Numbered from the stretch's first letter, positions 7,370 to 15,949 are shown. The stretch is DNA of 33,809 nucleotides from JBPCOI01 sp051000395 (GCA_051000395.1 JBPCOI010000013.1:1-33809), one strand, 5' to 3'. Numbers and translations: made by a program. Notes: a model not told the origin generated them from the sequence alone.

Positions 7370-8425
7370 ATGCCCAACGCCAGAGCCTTCTTTCGCCCGC
7401 TCGCCCTCGGCGCGCCCCAGCCCGTACGCGAGGTGCCGTTCCGGCCGTCCCGCATGATCCACTTCTTCGATCCGAGCAACCAGCGGATGGCGGAGAAGAT
7501 TCCGGCGATGGTCGGGAAGGTCGACGTGCTGCTGGGCAACCTCGAGGACGCCATCCAGTTCGATCGCAAACAGGCCGCCCGCGACGGGCTGGTGCGGATC
7601 GCGAAGGACACCGACTTCGGCTCCACACAGCTCTGGACCCGGGTGAACAGCCTCGACTCGCCGTGGATCCTCGACGACCTGATCACGCTCGTCCCCGAGA
7701 TCGGGCACAAGCTCGACGCGATCATGGTCCCGAAGGTGGAAGGCGTCGCGGACATCCACTACGTCGACCGCATCCTGGCGCAACTCGAGGCGCGCGCCGA
7801 GCTGCAGCGGCCGGTTCTCATCCACGCGATCCTGGAGACGGCCGCCGGCGTCGCGAACGTCGACGAGATCGCGGCGGCCAGCCCGCGCATGCAGGGCATC
7901 TCCCTCGGGCCCGCGGATCTCGCCGCCAGCAGGCGCATGAAGACGACCCGGGTCGGCGGCGGACACCCTGACTACCTCGTGCGTGCCGACCCCGTCGACG
8001 GCGAGATCAACGGCGTGCGACCGAGTTTCCAGCAGGACCTGTGGCACTACACCATCTCGCGGATGGTGGACGCCTGCGCCGCGAATGACATCCTGCCGTA
8101 CTGGGGACCGTTCGGGGACATCGCCGACGTGGTCGCGTGTGAGGACCAGTTCCGCAACGCCTTCCTGCTCGGCTGCGTCGGCGCGTGGAGCCTGCACCCG
8201 TCGCAGATCGAGATTGCTCGCCGCGTGTTCAGCCCTTCCGCAGCGGACGTGCGCTGGGCGCGACAGGTGATCGAGGCGATGGGCGACGGCACCGGCGCGG
8301 TGATGATCGACGGCAAGATGCAGGACGACGCGTCGGTCAAGCAGTGCAAGGTCGTCGTCGATCTGGCCGACGCACTGGCTCAGAGCGACCCCGAACTCGC
8401 CGCCGCCTACGCCGCCCAGGGCTGA
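7370..8425 (+). CDS. HpcH/HpaI-CitE family lyase, malyl-CoA lyase-like
   Basis: 351 residues, (beta/alpha)8 barrel of the CitE / malyl-CoA lyase superfamily, Mg2+-dependent C-C lyases acting on CoA thioesters. Seen: RPSRMIHFFDPSNQRMAEKI (substrate-binding N-terminus), LLGNLEDAI (metal-site E-D pair), IMVPKVEG, HAILETAAGVANVDEIAA (the catalytic and metal-binding ExxxG block), GISLGPADLAASR and GAWSLHPSQIEIARRVFSPS. The larger size with insertions resembles L-malyl-CoA/beta-methylmalyl-CoA lyases rather than citrate lyase beta subunit. ATG at 7370 with GGAGAG 3-8 bases upstream; a longer in-frame extension from 7037 overlaps the divergent gene and is rejected. Five bases separate it from a paralogue, so the two form an operon. 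Confidence 0.8.
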   Translation: MPNARAFFRPLALGAPQPVREVPFRPSRMIHFFDPSNQRMAEKIPAMVGKVDVLLGNLEDAIQFDRKQAARDGLVRIAKDTDFGSTQLWTRVNSLDSPWILDDLITLVPEIGHKLDAIMVPKVEGVADIHYVDRILAQLEARAELQRPVLIHAILETAAGVANVDEIAAASPRMQGISLGPADLAASRRMKTTRVGGGHPDYLVRADPVDGEINGVRPSFQQDLWHYTISRMVDACAANDILPYWGPFGDIADVVACEDQFRNAFLLGCVGAWSLHPSQIEIARRVFSPSAADVRWARQVIEAMGDGTGAVMIDGKMQDDASVKQCKVVVDLADALAQSDPELAAAYAAQG

Positions 8426-8430
8426 GCGCC

Positions 8431-9297
8431 ATGTCCGAGGCGCGCCCGCACCGCTCCGTCCTGTACCTGCCCGGTTCCAACGCACGCGCGCTGGAGAAAG
8501 CCAAGACGCTGCCGGCCGACGCGCTCATCCTCGACCTCGAGGACGCGGTCGCGCCCGAGGCCAAGCCCGCCGCCCGCGAGCAGGTCTGCGCCGCCGCAGG
8601 TTCCGGCGACTACGCCGAGCGGGTGCTCACGATCCGCACCAACGGCCTCGACACGCAGTGGTACGCCGAGGACGTGGCTGCGGCGGCCGCCGCAGGTCCG
8701 GACGCCGTGGTGGTCCCGAAGGTGGGCTCGGCTGTGGACGTGCACCGCGTAGCGGCGTCGCTCGACGCGGCTGATGCCGGCCGCGACATCGCGATCTGGG
8801 CGATGATCGAAACTCCCGCAGCGGTCCTGCGGGTCGCCGAGATTGCCGCGTGTACCGAGCGGTTGACCACGCTGGTGATGGGGACGAACGACCTGCTGAG
8901 CGAGTTGCGGGCAGTGGGATCGCCGGACCGAAGCGCCCTCGTCGCGGCACTGAGCCAGTGCGTGCTCGCCGCACGTGCGTTCGGCAAGACGATCCTGGAC
9001 GGCGTGTACAACGACGTCACCGACACCCCCGGCTTCGAGGCCGAATGCCGGCAGGGACGCACCCTCGGCTTCGACGGGAAGACGCTGATCCATCCCGGTC
9101 AGCTCGAGGCGTGCAACCGAGCGTTCGCACCGTCGCCCGACGAGATCGCCCACGCGCGCAAGGTCATCGAGGCCTTCGAGACATCGCTGCGCGAAGGGCG
9201 AGGCGTCGCGACGGTGGGCGGCAAGCTGATCGAGAACCTGCATGTCGCCGACGCGCGCCGCGTCCTCGCCCTCGCCGACGCGCTCGGCCTCGCCTGA
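8431..9297 (+). CDS. CitE-like CoA lyase/thioesterase paralogue
   Basis: 288 residues, compact CitE fold: HRSVLYLPGSNARALEKAK, then ALILDLEDAVAPEAKPAAR (metal-binding Glu/Asp), VVVPKVGS, IWAMIETPAAVLRVAEIA, LVMGTNDL, and GRTLGFDGKTLIHPGQLEACNRAFAPS. It begins 5 bases after the preceding gene. Pairs of one long and one short CitE-like protein occur in bacteria where one makes or cleaves malyl-CoA and the other acts as a malyl-CoA thioesterase or accessory lyase; that split is an inference here. No citrate lyase alpha or acyl carrier subunit is present, which argues against a citrate lyase complex. Confidence 0.8.
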   Translation: MSEARPHRSVLYLPGSNARALEKAKTLPADALILDLEDAVAPEAKPAAREQVCAAAGSGDYAERVLTIRTNGLDTQWYAEDVAAAAAAGPDAVVVPKVGSAVDVHRVAASLDAADAGRDIAIWAMIETPAAVLRVAEIAACTERLTTLVMGTNDLLSELRAVGSPDRSALVAALSQCVLAARAFGKTILDGVYNDVTDTPGFEAECRQGRTLGFDGKTLIHPGQLEACNRAFAPSPDEIAHARKVIEAFETSLREGRGVATVGGKLIENLHVADARRVLALADALGLA

Positions 9298-9349
9298 GCC
9301 GAGCGCGCCTTCCCACGCATGCGCTCGTAAGCGCCTACCGGGGCTCAGG
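9293..9349. terminator. bidirectional terminator-like nested hairpin
   Basis: Between the convergent CitE-like and csoR genes, CCTGAGCC (9293-9300) pairs with GGCTCAGG (9342-9349) and encloses GAGCGC (9301-9306) with GCGCTC (9321-9326). The outer arms overlap both stop codons. No poly-T run is visible, as is common in high-GC genomes. Confidence 0.4.
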
Positions 9350-9632
9350 ACCGGACGAGGCGAGCGATCGCCGCCGCTGCTTCCTTGACCTTCTCCTCCG
9401 CCTGCGGGCTGCCCGCCCGAGCGGCATCGACGACACAGCTGCCCATGTGTTCCTCGAGCAGGCCGAGGGCAACCGATTGCAGCGCTTTGGTGGCAGCACT
9501 GACCTGGGTGAGGATGTCGATGCAGTACTTGTCCTCGTCCACCATCTTCGCGATGCCGCGCACTTGGCCCTCGATGCGGCGTAACCGCTTGAGGTAGGCG
9601 TCCTTGTTCTCGGTGTATCCGTGCATCGCCAT
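9345..9632 (-). CDS. csoR: CsoR-family copper-sensing repressor
   Basis: 95 residues, all-helical DUF156 / metal-sensitive repressor family. Seen: YLKRLRRIEGQVRGIAKMV (helix 1, DNA-contacting), DEDKYCIDILTQVSAATKAL with the first Cys ligand, and LLEEHMGSCVVDAA with the His and second Cys ligands. The Cys-His-Cys set is that of Cu(I)-binding CsoR rather than the Ni- or formaldehyde-sensing relatives. It is divergent from copZ-copA, with a matching operator in between. Start is ATG at 9632 or 9626. Expected: Cu(I) binding releases DNA and derepresses copZA and probably csoR itself. Confidence 0.93.
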   Translation of the reverse strand: MAMHGYTENKDAYLKRLRRIEGQVRGIAKMVDEDKYCIDILTQVSAATKALQSVALGLLEEHMGSCVVDAARAGSPQAEEKVKEAAAAIARLVRS

Positions 9633-9653
9633 CCCTTCCTCTCTCGTGTAGCA

Positions 9654-9672
9654 TATACCCTACCAGGGTAGA
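9654..9672. promoter_or_regulatory. CsoR-type operator
   Basis: TATACCC-TACCA-GGGTAGA: a dyad with TACCC/GGGTA arms around a 5-base centre, lying between divergent csoR and copZ. GC-tract dyads flanked by TA are the known CsoR operator form. It would overlap the promoter of copZ-copA. Confidence 0.7.
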
Positions 9673-9691
9673 GTTCACGGAGGTGCGGGCG

Positions 9692-9898
9692 ATGACGGAG
9701 AAGCGCTACACGGTAAGCGGGATGACCTGCAGCCATTGTGTCGACGCGGTCAGCACAGCGCTCGGCGCGGTGCCCGGCGTCGAGGACGTCGCGGTCGACC
9801 TTTCCTCCGGACAGGTGACGGTCAGCGGCGACGAGTTCACCGACGAGCAGGTGCGGGCCGCCGTGGACGAAGCCGGTTACGAAGTCGTCTCGGCATGA
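9692..9898 (+). CDS. copZ: CopZ-like copper chaperone
   Basis: 68 residues, single heavy-metal-associated (ferredoxin-like) domain with the Cu(I)-binding motif GMTCSHC near the N-terminus and the closing DEAGYEVVSA strand. It binds Cu(I) in the cytosol and hands it to CopA. ATG at 9692 is chosen because GGAGG lies 8 bases upstream; a GTG at 9683 falls inside that ribosome-binding site. Its TGA overlaps the ATG of copA (ATGA), so the two are translationally coupled. Confidence 0.93.
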   Translation: MTEKRYTVSGMTCSHCVDAVSTALGAVPGVEDVAVDLSSGQVTVSGDEFTDEQVRAAVDEAGYEVVSA

Positions 9899-12231
9899 CC
9901 GCCGCCTGGCGCGCGACTACCGGCCACCCTGACGGACGGGCAAGCGCAAGCATCGTGCTGGACGTGCAGGGGATGACCTGCTCCTCGTGTGCGGCACGGA
10001 TCGAGCGCACCCTCAACCGCCTCGACGGTGTGAGCGCGAGCGTCAACTACGCGACCGAACAGGCCACGGTGCGCTATGACCCCGCCGTCGTCGAGCCCAG
10101 CGCGCTCGTGGCGAGCGTGCAGGCCACCGGTTATGCCGCCCAGCTGCCGCGGCGGCCGGAGAACGACGACTCGCCTGACAACGACAACGACAACGACGCC
10201 GACGCGGCCGACCGCCGGGCGCTGCGCAATCGGCTGTTGATCTCCGCCGTCCTGACCCTTCCCGTGCTGATCCTCGCGATGGTGCCGGCCGCACAGTTCG
10301 ACAACTGGCAGTGGCTCTCGCTGACGCTCGCCAGCCCGGTGGTGGTGTGGGGCGGCTGGCCGTTCCACGCAGCGGCCTGGGCCAACCTGCGGCACCGGGC
10401 GGCGAGCATGGACACCCTGGTGTCGATGGGCACGCTGGCCGCCTACGGGTGGTCGCTGTACGCGCTGTTCCTCGGGACCGCCGGCGCCACCGGCATGCGG
10501 ATGCGGTTCGAATTCACCGCCGGCAGCGGGGGTGGCGCGGGCGATATCTACCTCGAGGTCGCCTCGGCAGTCGTGGTCTTCCTGCTCGGCGGCCGTTACC
10601 TCGAATCACGGGCCAAGCGCCGTTCCGGTGCCGCGCTGCGCGCCCTGCTCGACCGCGGCGCCAAGGAGGTCACCGTCGTCCGCCACGGCGTCGAGACCAG
10701 CATCCCGGCAGGGCAACTTCAGGTCGGCGACGAGTTCGTCGTGCGCCCCGGCGAGAAGCTTGCCACCGACGGCGTCGTGCTGGACGGCTCCTCCGCGGTG
10801 GACGAGAGCCTGCTGAGCGGCGAGCCCGTCCCGGTCGAGGTGTCCCCCGGTGCCGAGGTGACCGGCGGCAGCGTGAACGCCGGGGGCCGGCTGCTGATCC
10901 GCGCGACACGCGTCGGAGCGGACACCCGCCTCGCCCAGATCGCCCGGCTCGTCGTCGAGGCGCAGTCGGGCAAGGCGACCGTGCAGCGGCTGGCCGACCG
11001 CATCAGCGCCGTGTTCGTCCCGGTGGTGCTGATCATCGCGGCTGCCACCCTCGTCGCCACCCTGGCCGGCGGATACCCGGCAGTACGCGCGTTCACGGCC
11101 GCGGTGGCGGTACTGATCGTCGCGTGCCCGTGCGCGCTGGGTCTCGCGACGCCCACCGCGCTGCTGGTCGGTACCGGACGCGGTGCGCAGCTGGGCGTGC
11201 TGATCAAGGGACCACAGGTGCTCGAGGACACCCGCCGAGTGGACACCGTGGTGCTGGACAAGACCGGCACGGTCACCACCGGGCAGATGCGGCTGCACAG
11301 CGTGCATCCCGACGCCGGCGTGGACGCGGACAGAGTGCTCCAGCTGGCCGGCGCCGTCGAAGCCGGCAGCGAACACCCGATCGCCGCGGCGCTCACTGCG
11401 GCCGCCCGCGCCCGGCTCGGTGCGCTGCCCCCCGCGACGCGGTTCGCGAGTTCGGCGGGTCTCGGTGTGCGCGGTCTGGTGAGTGTCGAGGGCGTCGCGT
11501 TCGAGGTCGTGGCCGGTCGCGAGTCGATGCTCGCCGAGCAGGGCATGGCCTGCTCGGCGGAGCTGCGCACGGCGAAGGAACGGGCCGAAGCACTGGGCTG
11601 CACCGCCGTCCTCGTCGGATGGGACGGTGCGGCGCGCGGCGTGCTCGCGGTCGGCGACACGGTCAAGCCCGGCAGCGCGGGCGCAGTCGAACAACTGCGC
11701 GAGCTGGGGTTGCGACCCGTGCTGCTCACAGGCGACAACCGCAGGGCGGCGGTGAACGTCGCGGCCGAACTCGGGATGGCAGCCGAGGACGTCGTGGCCG
11801 AGGTACTGCCTGCGGGCAAGGTCGAGGCGATACGTGCCCTGCAGCGCGACGGTCGCGTGGTAGCGATGGTCGGCGACGGCGTCAACGACGCGGCGGCTCT
11901 GGCTCAGGCCGACCTCGGCCTGGCGATGGGGACGGGGACGGATGTCGCGATCGAGGCGGCCGACCTGACCCTGATGCGCTCCGAGCTCTCCGCGGTGCCC
12001 GACGCGCTCCGGCTGTCGCGACGTACCCTTCGCACGATCAAGGGCAACCTGTTCTGGGCGTTCGCCTACAACGTGGTTCTCATTCCGGTTGCCGCGGTGG
12101 GACTGCTCAGCCCGCTGTTCGCCGGCGCCGCCATGGCGTTTTCGTCCGTGTTCGTGGTGACGAACTCGTTGCGGCTGCGCCGGTTCCAGCCCGCCCTCAG
12201 TCCAGGGCAGGCAGCAACTGGTCCAGCGTGA
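9895..12231 (+). CDS. copA: Cu(I)-exporting P1B-type ATPase
   Basis: 778 residues, membrane copper efflux pump. One N-terminal metal-binding domain (GMTCSSC, 26-32), a hydrophilic linker with an Asp-Asn repeat (about 92-105), eight membrane helices, TGES-type actuator loop (LLSGEPVPVE), the CPC ion site at 411-413, phosphorylation site DKTGT with Asp455, HP motif (GSEHPIA), and hinge GDGVND near 660-665. The last helices carry AFAYN and MAFSSVFVVTNSLRL, matching the Cu(I)-specific YN and MxxSS signatures. Start ATG at 9895 overlaps the copZ stop. Its 3' end overlaps the convergent molybdenum hydroxylase gene by 35 bases. Confidence 0.95.
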   Translation: MTAAWRATTGHPDGRASASIVLDVQGMTCSSCAARIERTLNRLDGVSASVNYATEQATVRYDPAVVEPSALVASVQATGYAAQLPRRPENDDSPDNDNDNDADAADRRALRNRLLISAVLTLPVLILAMVPAAQFDNWQWLSLTLASPVVVWGGWPFHAAAWANLRHRAASMDTLVSMGTLAAYGWSLYALFLGTAGATGMRMRFEFTAGSGGGAGDIYLEVASAVVVFLLGGRYLESRAKRRSGAALRALLDRGAKEVTVVRHGVETSIPAGQLQVGDEFVVRPGEKLATDGVVLDGSSAVDESLLSGEPVPVEVSPGAEVTGGSVNAGGRLLIRATRVGADTRLAQIARLVVEAQSGKATVQRLADRISAVFVPVVLIIAAATLVATLAGGYPAVRAFTAAVAVLIVACPCALGLATPTALLVGTGRGAQLGVLIKGPQVLEDTRRVDTVVLDKTGTVTTGQMRLHSVHPDAGVDADRVLQLAGAVEAGSEHPIAAALTAAARARLGALPPATRFASSAGLGVRGLVSVEGVAFEVVAGRESMLAEQGMACSAELRTAKERAEALGCTAVLVGWDGAARGVLAVGDTVKPGSAGAVEQLRELGLRPVLLTGDNRRAAVNVAAELGMAAEDVVAEVLPAGKVEAIRALQRDGRVVAMVGDGVNDAAALAQADLGLAMGTGTDVAIEAADLTLMRSELSAVPDALRLSRRTLRTIKGNLFWAFAYNVVLIPVAAVGLLSPLFAGAAMAFSSVFVVTNSLRLRRFQPALSPGQAATGPA

Positions 12232-14290
12232 TCGGCAGATCGCGCACGCGCATGCCGGTGGCGTCATGCACGGCGTTCGCGACAGCAGCCGCCGCGCCGA
12301 CGATCCCGATCTCGCCGATTCCGTGCGCGCCGAGCGGGTTCGCCTGCGGATCGTGCTCGTCGAGCCATACCGCCTCGAGATCACCTACGTCGGCGTGCGT
12401 GGCGATGTGGTACTCGGCGAAGTCGTGGTTGACGATGTGCCCGAAGCGCGGATCGAGCACGCCCTGCTCGTGCAGTGCCATCGACAGGCCCATCGTCATC
12501 CCGCCGAGGAACTGCGAGCGTGCGGTAACCGGATTGACGATGCGGCCCACCGAGAACACGCCGAGCATCCGGGGCACGCGGATCTCGGCGGTGTCGGCGT
12601 CGACCCGGACTTCGACGAAGTGCGCGCCGAAGGAATGCAGCGCGTAGTCCTGGTTCGCGGTGCCCTCGGGCATGCCGGCAGTCGCCTCGTCGCCGGGCGC
12701 CGGGTCCGTGCCGTACCGCCCGCGAAACGCCTGTGCCGCGGCGCAGATCGTCGAGCCCCACGACGTCAGTCCGGACGATCCACCGGCCACCGAGGCGGGC
12801 GGCAGCGCGGTGTCGCCGATCATCAGGTCGACGGCGTCGACCGGGCAGTCCAGTGCATCGGCAGCGACCTGCGTGAGCACCGTCCAGGTCCCCGTGCCGA
12901 GGTCGACCGCCCCGATCTCGACCCGGTAGCGGCCGTCGGCGCCGTAGCGGATCGTCGCCGCCGAGCCGGGCAGCACCCGGGCCGGATAGGTGGCGCTTGC
13001 GACGCCGAGGCCGACCCACGCGCCGTCCCGCAGCCGGCTGCGCGGTGCCGCCGCCCGCTGCTCCCACCCGAAGCGGCGCGCGCCCTCCCGCAGGCAGGCA
13101 ACGAGGTGCCGCAATGCCCAGGGCTTGCCGGTGTCGGGGTCGACGGCGGGCTCATTGCGGGCGCGCAGCTCGATCGGGTCGAGGCCGCACGCGACGGCGA
13201 GCTCGTCCATCGCGACCTCGGCTGCGAACATCCCCGGCGTCTCCCCGGGCGCGCGCATCCAGGACGGGACGGCGACGTCGAGGGCGGCGAGACGGTGGGT
13301 CGTGCGGCGGTTCGCCGACGCGTACATCGTCCGCGTCGAGACCGCGGTCTGTTCGGCGAACTCCTTGATCCGTGACGTCTGCTCGATGACGTCGTGCCCG
13401 ATCGCAGTGATCCGCCCGTCGGCGTCCGCGCCGAGGCGCACCCGCTGGATGGTCGGGGTCCGGTAGCCCGCGACGGCGAACATCTGCTGGCGGGTGAGCG
13501 CGACCTTGACCGGACGGCCTTCCAGGAACCGGGCCGCCAGCGCGGCGAGGACGTCGTGCGCGTGCGGCGTCCCCTTCGACCCGAAACCGCCTCCCACGTT
13601 CGGCGCGAACACGTGCACGCGTTCGGGCGCCAGGCCGAACAGGCCCGACATCGTCGCTCGCACGCCGTGCGGCGACTGGGTGGAATCGTGCATGCTCAGC
13701 TCGCCGTCTCGCCAGTAGGCGATCACGGTGTGCGGTTCCATCGGGTTGTTGTACTCGTGTGGCGTCGTGTACGTCTGGTCGATCTGCACGTCGGCAGCGG
13801 CGAAGGCCGTGTCGAAGTCGCCGTCCTCGGTGTCGGTCGGGAAGTTCGGGTTCACCTGCTCCGGTGCGTACAGGTCGTCGCGGTCGGCACGCAGCTGCAC
13901 CTCGTGCGGTTGCTCGTCGTACTCGACCCGGACGAGGCCGGCCGCGTGCCGCGCGACCTCCGGCGTCTCGGCGACGACGGCGGCGACGAACTGTCCGCGG
14001 AAGCCCACCCGGTCGTCCTGCAAGATCGCCAGCTCGGCGTCCTCGGTGCTCGCCAGGCGCGGCGCGTTGCGGTGGGTGATGACGGCTAGCACGCCGTCGG
14101 TCGCCTCGGCCGCAGCGGTGTCGAACGACGTCACCCGCCCACGCGCGACGGTGGCCTGGACCGGGTGCAGGTAGCACGGACGCTCGGCTGGATGTTCGTA
14201 GGCGTAGGGCGCGGTGCCCGTGACCTTCGCCGGGCCGTCGAGCCGGGCGAGGGGACGGCCGACCGCGGGCAGCCTGATCAGCTCGCTCAC
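12197..14290 (-). CDS. molybdenum hydroxylase large subunit (PaoC/XdhA-like)
   Basis: 697 residues, molybdopterin-cytosine-dinucleotide-binding subunit of the xanthine dehydrogenase/aldehyde oxidoreductase family. Seen: domain I GRPLARLDGPAKVTGTAPY, NVGGGFGSKG, MRAPGETPGMFAAE (cofactor/active-site Arg loop), GGSSGLTSWGSTI, and C-terminal GAHGIGEIGIVG with the expected catalytic Glu near 660. The RAPGE form and overall size match PaoC/YagR-type aldehyde oxidoreductases rather than CO dehydrogenase (no AYRCSFR motif). ATG at 14290 overlaps the stop of the FAD subunit (ATGA). The operon order is small, medium, large. No XdhC-type maturation gene is present in the window. Confidence 0.9.
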   Translation of the reverse strand: MSELIRLPAVGRPLARLDGPAKVTGTAPYAYEHPAERPCYLHPVQATVARGRVTSFDTAAAEATDGVLAVITHRNAPRLASTEDAELAILQDDRVGFRGQFVAAVVAETPEVARHAAGLVRVEYDEQPHEVQLRADRDDLYAPEQVNPNFPTDTEDGDFDTAFAAADVQIDQTYTTPHEYNNPMEPHTVIAYWRDGELSMHDSTQSPHGVRATMSGLFGLAPERVHVFAPNVGGGFGSKGTPHAHDVLAALAARFLEGRPVKVALTRQQMFAVAGYRTPTIQRVRLGADADGRITAIGHDVIEQTSRIKEFAEQTAVSTRTMYASANRRTTHRLAALDVAVPSWMRAPGETPGMFAAEVAMDELAVACGLDPIELRARNEPAVDPDTGKPWALRHLVACLREGARRFGWEQRAAAPRSRLRDGAWVGLGVASATYPARVLPGSAATIRYGADGRYRVEIGAVDLGTGTWTVLTQVAADALDCPVDAVDLMIGDTALPPASVAGGSSGLTSWGSTICAAAQAFRGRYGTDPAPGDEATAGMPEGTANQDYALHSFGAHFVEVRVDADTAEIRVPRMLGVFSVGRIVNPVTARSQFLGGMTMGLSMALHEQGVLDPRFGHIVNHDFAEYHIATHADVGDLEAVWLDEHDPQANPLGAHGIGEIGIVGAAAAVANAVHDATGMRVRDLPITLDQLLPALD

Positions 14291-15282
14291 ACTGCCACCT
14301 CCAGCGCCGCCAGCTCACGCAGCACGGCAACCATGGTGCGAATCGCAAGCGGAACCTTGAAACCGTTGTCCGGTAAGGGATGTGCGGCCTGCATCTCGGC
14401 CTGTGCCGCATCGCGGAAGCTCTGCTCGCCGGGCGGCTGCCCGCGCAACACCTGTTCGGCGGCGCTCGCGCGCCACGGCTTGTGCGCCACCCCGCCGAGC
14501 GCGATGCGCACGTCGCCCACGACGCCGTCGCTCACCGCCAGCGCTGCTGCGACCGAGACCAGCGCAAAGGCGTAGGACGCCCGGTCGCGCACCTTGCGGT
14601 AGGCCGAGCGCCGGGCGAACGGCAACGGCGGCAGGTACACCTCGGTGATCAGATCGCCGTGCTCGAGGACGGTGTCGCGCTGCGGCTCGTCGCCCGGGCT
14701 CCGGTACAGGTCCGCGATCGGGATGACGCGCGCACCATCCGTACCGAGCACGACGACCGCGGCGTCCAGCGCCGCCATGGCGACAGCCAGGTCCGACGGG
14801 TGCACCGCCACGCACTGCTCGGACGCGCCGAGCACCGCGTGGTATCGGGAATACCCCTCGATCGCCGAGCAGCCCGTCCCGGGTTCGCGCTTGTTGCACG
14901 GCGTGGAGACGTCCTGGAAGTAGACGCAGCGCGTGCGCTGCAGCAGGTTGCCGCCCGTCGTGGCGAGGTTGCGCAGCTGCCCGGACGCGCCCGCGAGCAA
15001 CGCCTGCGCCAGCACGGGATAGCGCTCGCGGATCGCCGGATGGGAGGCCAGGTCGCTGTTGCGCGCGCCGGCGCCGACACGCAGGCCGCCGTCCGCGCTC
15101 TGCCGGATCTGGTCGAGCGGCAGGCGGCTGACGTCAACGAGCAGGTCCGGGGACGCGATCCCCAGCTTCATGTGGTCGACCAGGTTGGTGCCGCCGCCGA
15201 GGAACGCCGCGTCCGGCCGTCCGGCGACCGTCGCGACCGCGGACTCGGCGTCCACCGCTCGCACGTAGTCGAACGGTTTCAC
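14287..15282 (-). CDS. molybdenum hydroxylase FAD subunit with 4Fe-4S motif
   Basis: 331 residues, FAD-binding (CoxM/PaoB-like) subunit passing electrons from the 2Fe-2S subunit. Seen: FLGGGTNLVDHMK (29-33 FAD pyrophosphate loop) and ATTGGNLLQRTRC (TTGGN at 108-112). Four cysteines lie at about 119, 129, 138 and 157 in an RCVYFQDVSTPCNKREPGTGC-like insert. That insert is the one that holds a [4Fe-4S] cluster in 4-hydroxybenzoyl-CoA reductase beta subunit and PaoB. GTG start at 15282, in a GTGA overlap with the small subunit; an upstream extension to 15486 only reads antisense-shifted small-subunit sequence. Confidence 0.88.
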   Translation of the reverse strand: MKPFDYVRAVDAESAVATVAGRPDAAFLGGGTNLVDHMKLGIASPDLLVDVSRLPLDQIRQSADGGLRVGAGARNSDLASHPAIRERYPVLAQALLAGASGQLRNLATTGGNLLQRTRCVYFQDVSTPCNKREPGTGCSAIEGYSRYHAVLGASEQCVAVHPSDLAVAMAALDAAVVVLGTDGARVIPIADLYRSPGDEPQRDTVLEHGDLITEVYLPPLPFARRSAYRKVRDRASYAFALVSVAAALAVSDGVVGDVRIALGGVAHKPWRASAAEQVLRGQPPGEQSFRDAAQAEMQAAHPLPDNGFKVPLAIRTMVAVLRELAALEVAV

Positions 15283-15782
15283 GACGCGGCCTGCTGGATC
15301 GCCGCGACGATGTTGACGTAGGCGCCGCAGCGGCACAGGTTGCCGCTCATCCGTTCGCGGATCTCCTCGTCGCCGAGTTCCACCGGACCGTTGACGTCGA
15401 TCGTCACGTGGCTGGGATGTCCCGCCTTCGCCTCCTCGAGCATGCCGACCGCCGAGCAGATCTGGCCCGGAGTGCAGTAGCCGCACTGGAATCCGTCGCA
15501 GTCAAGGAAAGCCTGCTGCATCGGATGGCGGCCCTGTGCGTCCGTCAGCCCTGCGGCGGTGGTGATCTGCGCGCCGTCGTTGGCCACCGCAAAGCTCAGG
15601 CAGGTCGTTACACGGCGGCCGTCGAGCAGCACGGTGCAGGCACCGCACTGCCCGTGGTCACAGCCCTTCTTCGGTGCCCACACCTCGAGCCGGTCGCGCA
15701 GGGCGTCCAGCAGCGTGGTGCGCGTATCGACGGTGAGCGGCCGTGCCTGGCCGTCGACGTGCAGCATGATCTGTGCGTGCAT
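15279..15782 (-). CDS. molybdenum hydroxylase 2Fe-2S subunit
   Basis: 167 residues, small iron-sulfur subunit. Plant-type [2Fe-2S] site C41, C46, C49, C61 (KGCDHGQCGACTVLLDGRR) and the helical-domain [2Fe-2S] site C100, C103, C150, C152 (FQCGYCTPGQ and SGNLCRCGAY). ATG at 15782 has a GGGGGAG ribosome-binding site about 6 bases upstream; a farther start at 15827 adds only low-complexity residues. There is no Tat signal, unlike periplasmic PaoA, so the complex is predicted cytoplasmic. It is the first gene of the three-gene operon. Confidence 0.92.
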   Translation of the reverse strand: MHAQIMLHVDGQARPLTVDTRTTLLDALRDRLEVWAPKKGCDHGQCGACTVLLDGRRVTTCLSFAVANDGAQITTAAGLTDAQGRHPMQQAFLDCDGFQCGYCTPGQICSAVGMLEEAKAGHPSHVTIDVNGPVELGDEEIRERMSGNLCRCGAYVNIVAAIQQAAS

Positions 15783-15949
15783 CGGACTCCCCCGGCTCGG
15801 CGTCGGACCAACCTCCGGCGTACCCACGACCGTCCGCTCACCAAACGCCCACGCGGCTGCCGCTGACGCACGTTGGGCAGGTGATGATCACGGCTGTCTG
15901 TCGCAGTGCGGGTCGGCGCGGGCAGCACAGCACACCCCGACCGCGGGCC

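Noticed and set aside
6839..8485. 548-codon minus-strand frame over the malyl-CoA lyase gene
   Set aside because: High-GC shadow of the plus-strand lyase; no recognisable motif.
10606..12384. 592-codon minus-strand frame opposite copA
   Set aside because: Antisense shadow with His/Gln/Arg-rich low-information sequence.
10311..12647. 778-codon frame overlapping copA in another phase
   Set aside because: Arg/Gly-rich shadow; copA itself has every P-type ATPase motif in its own frame.
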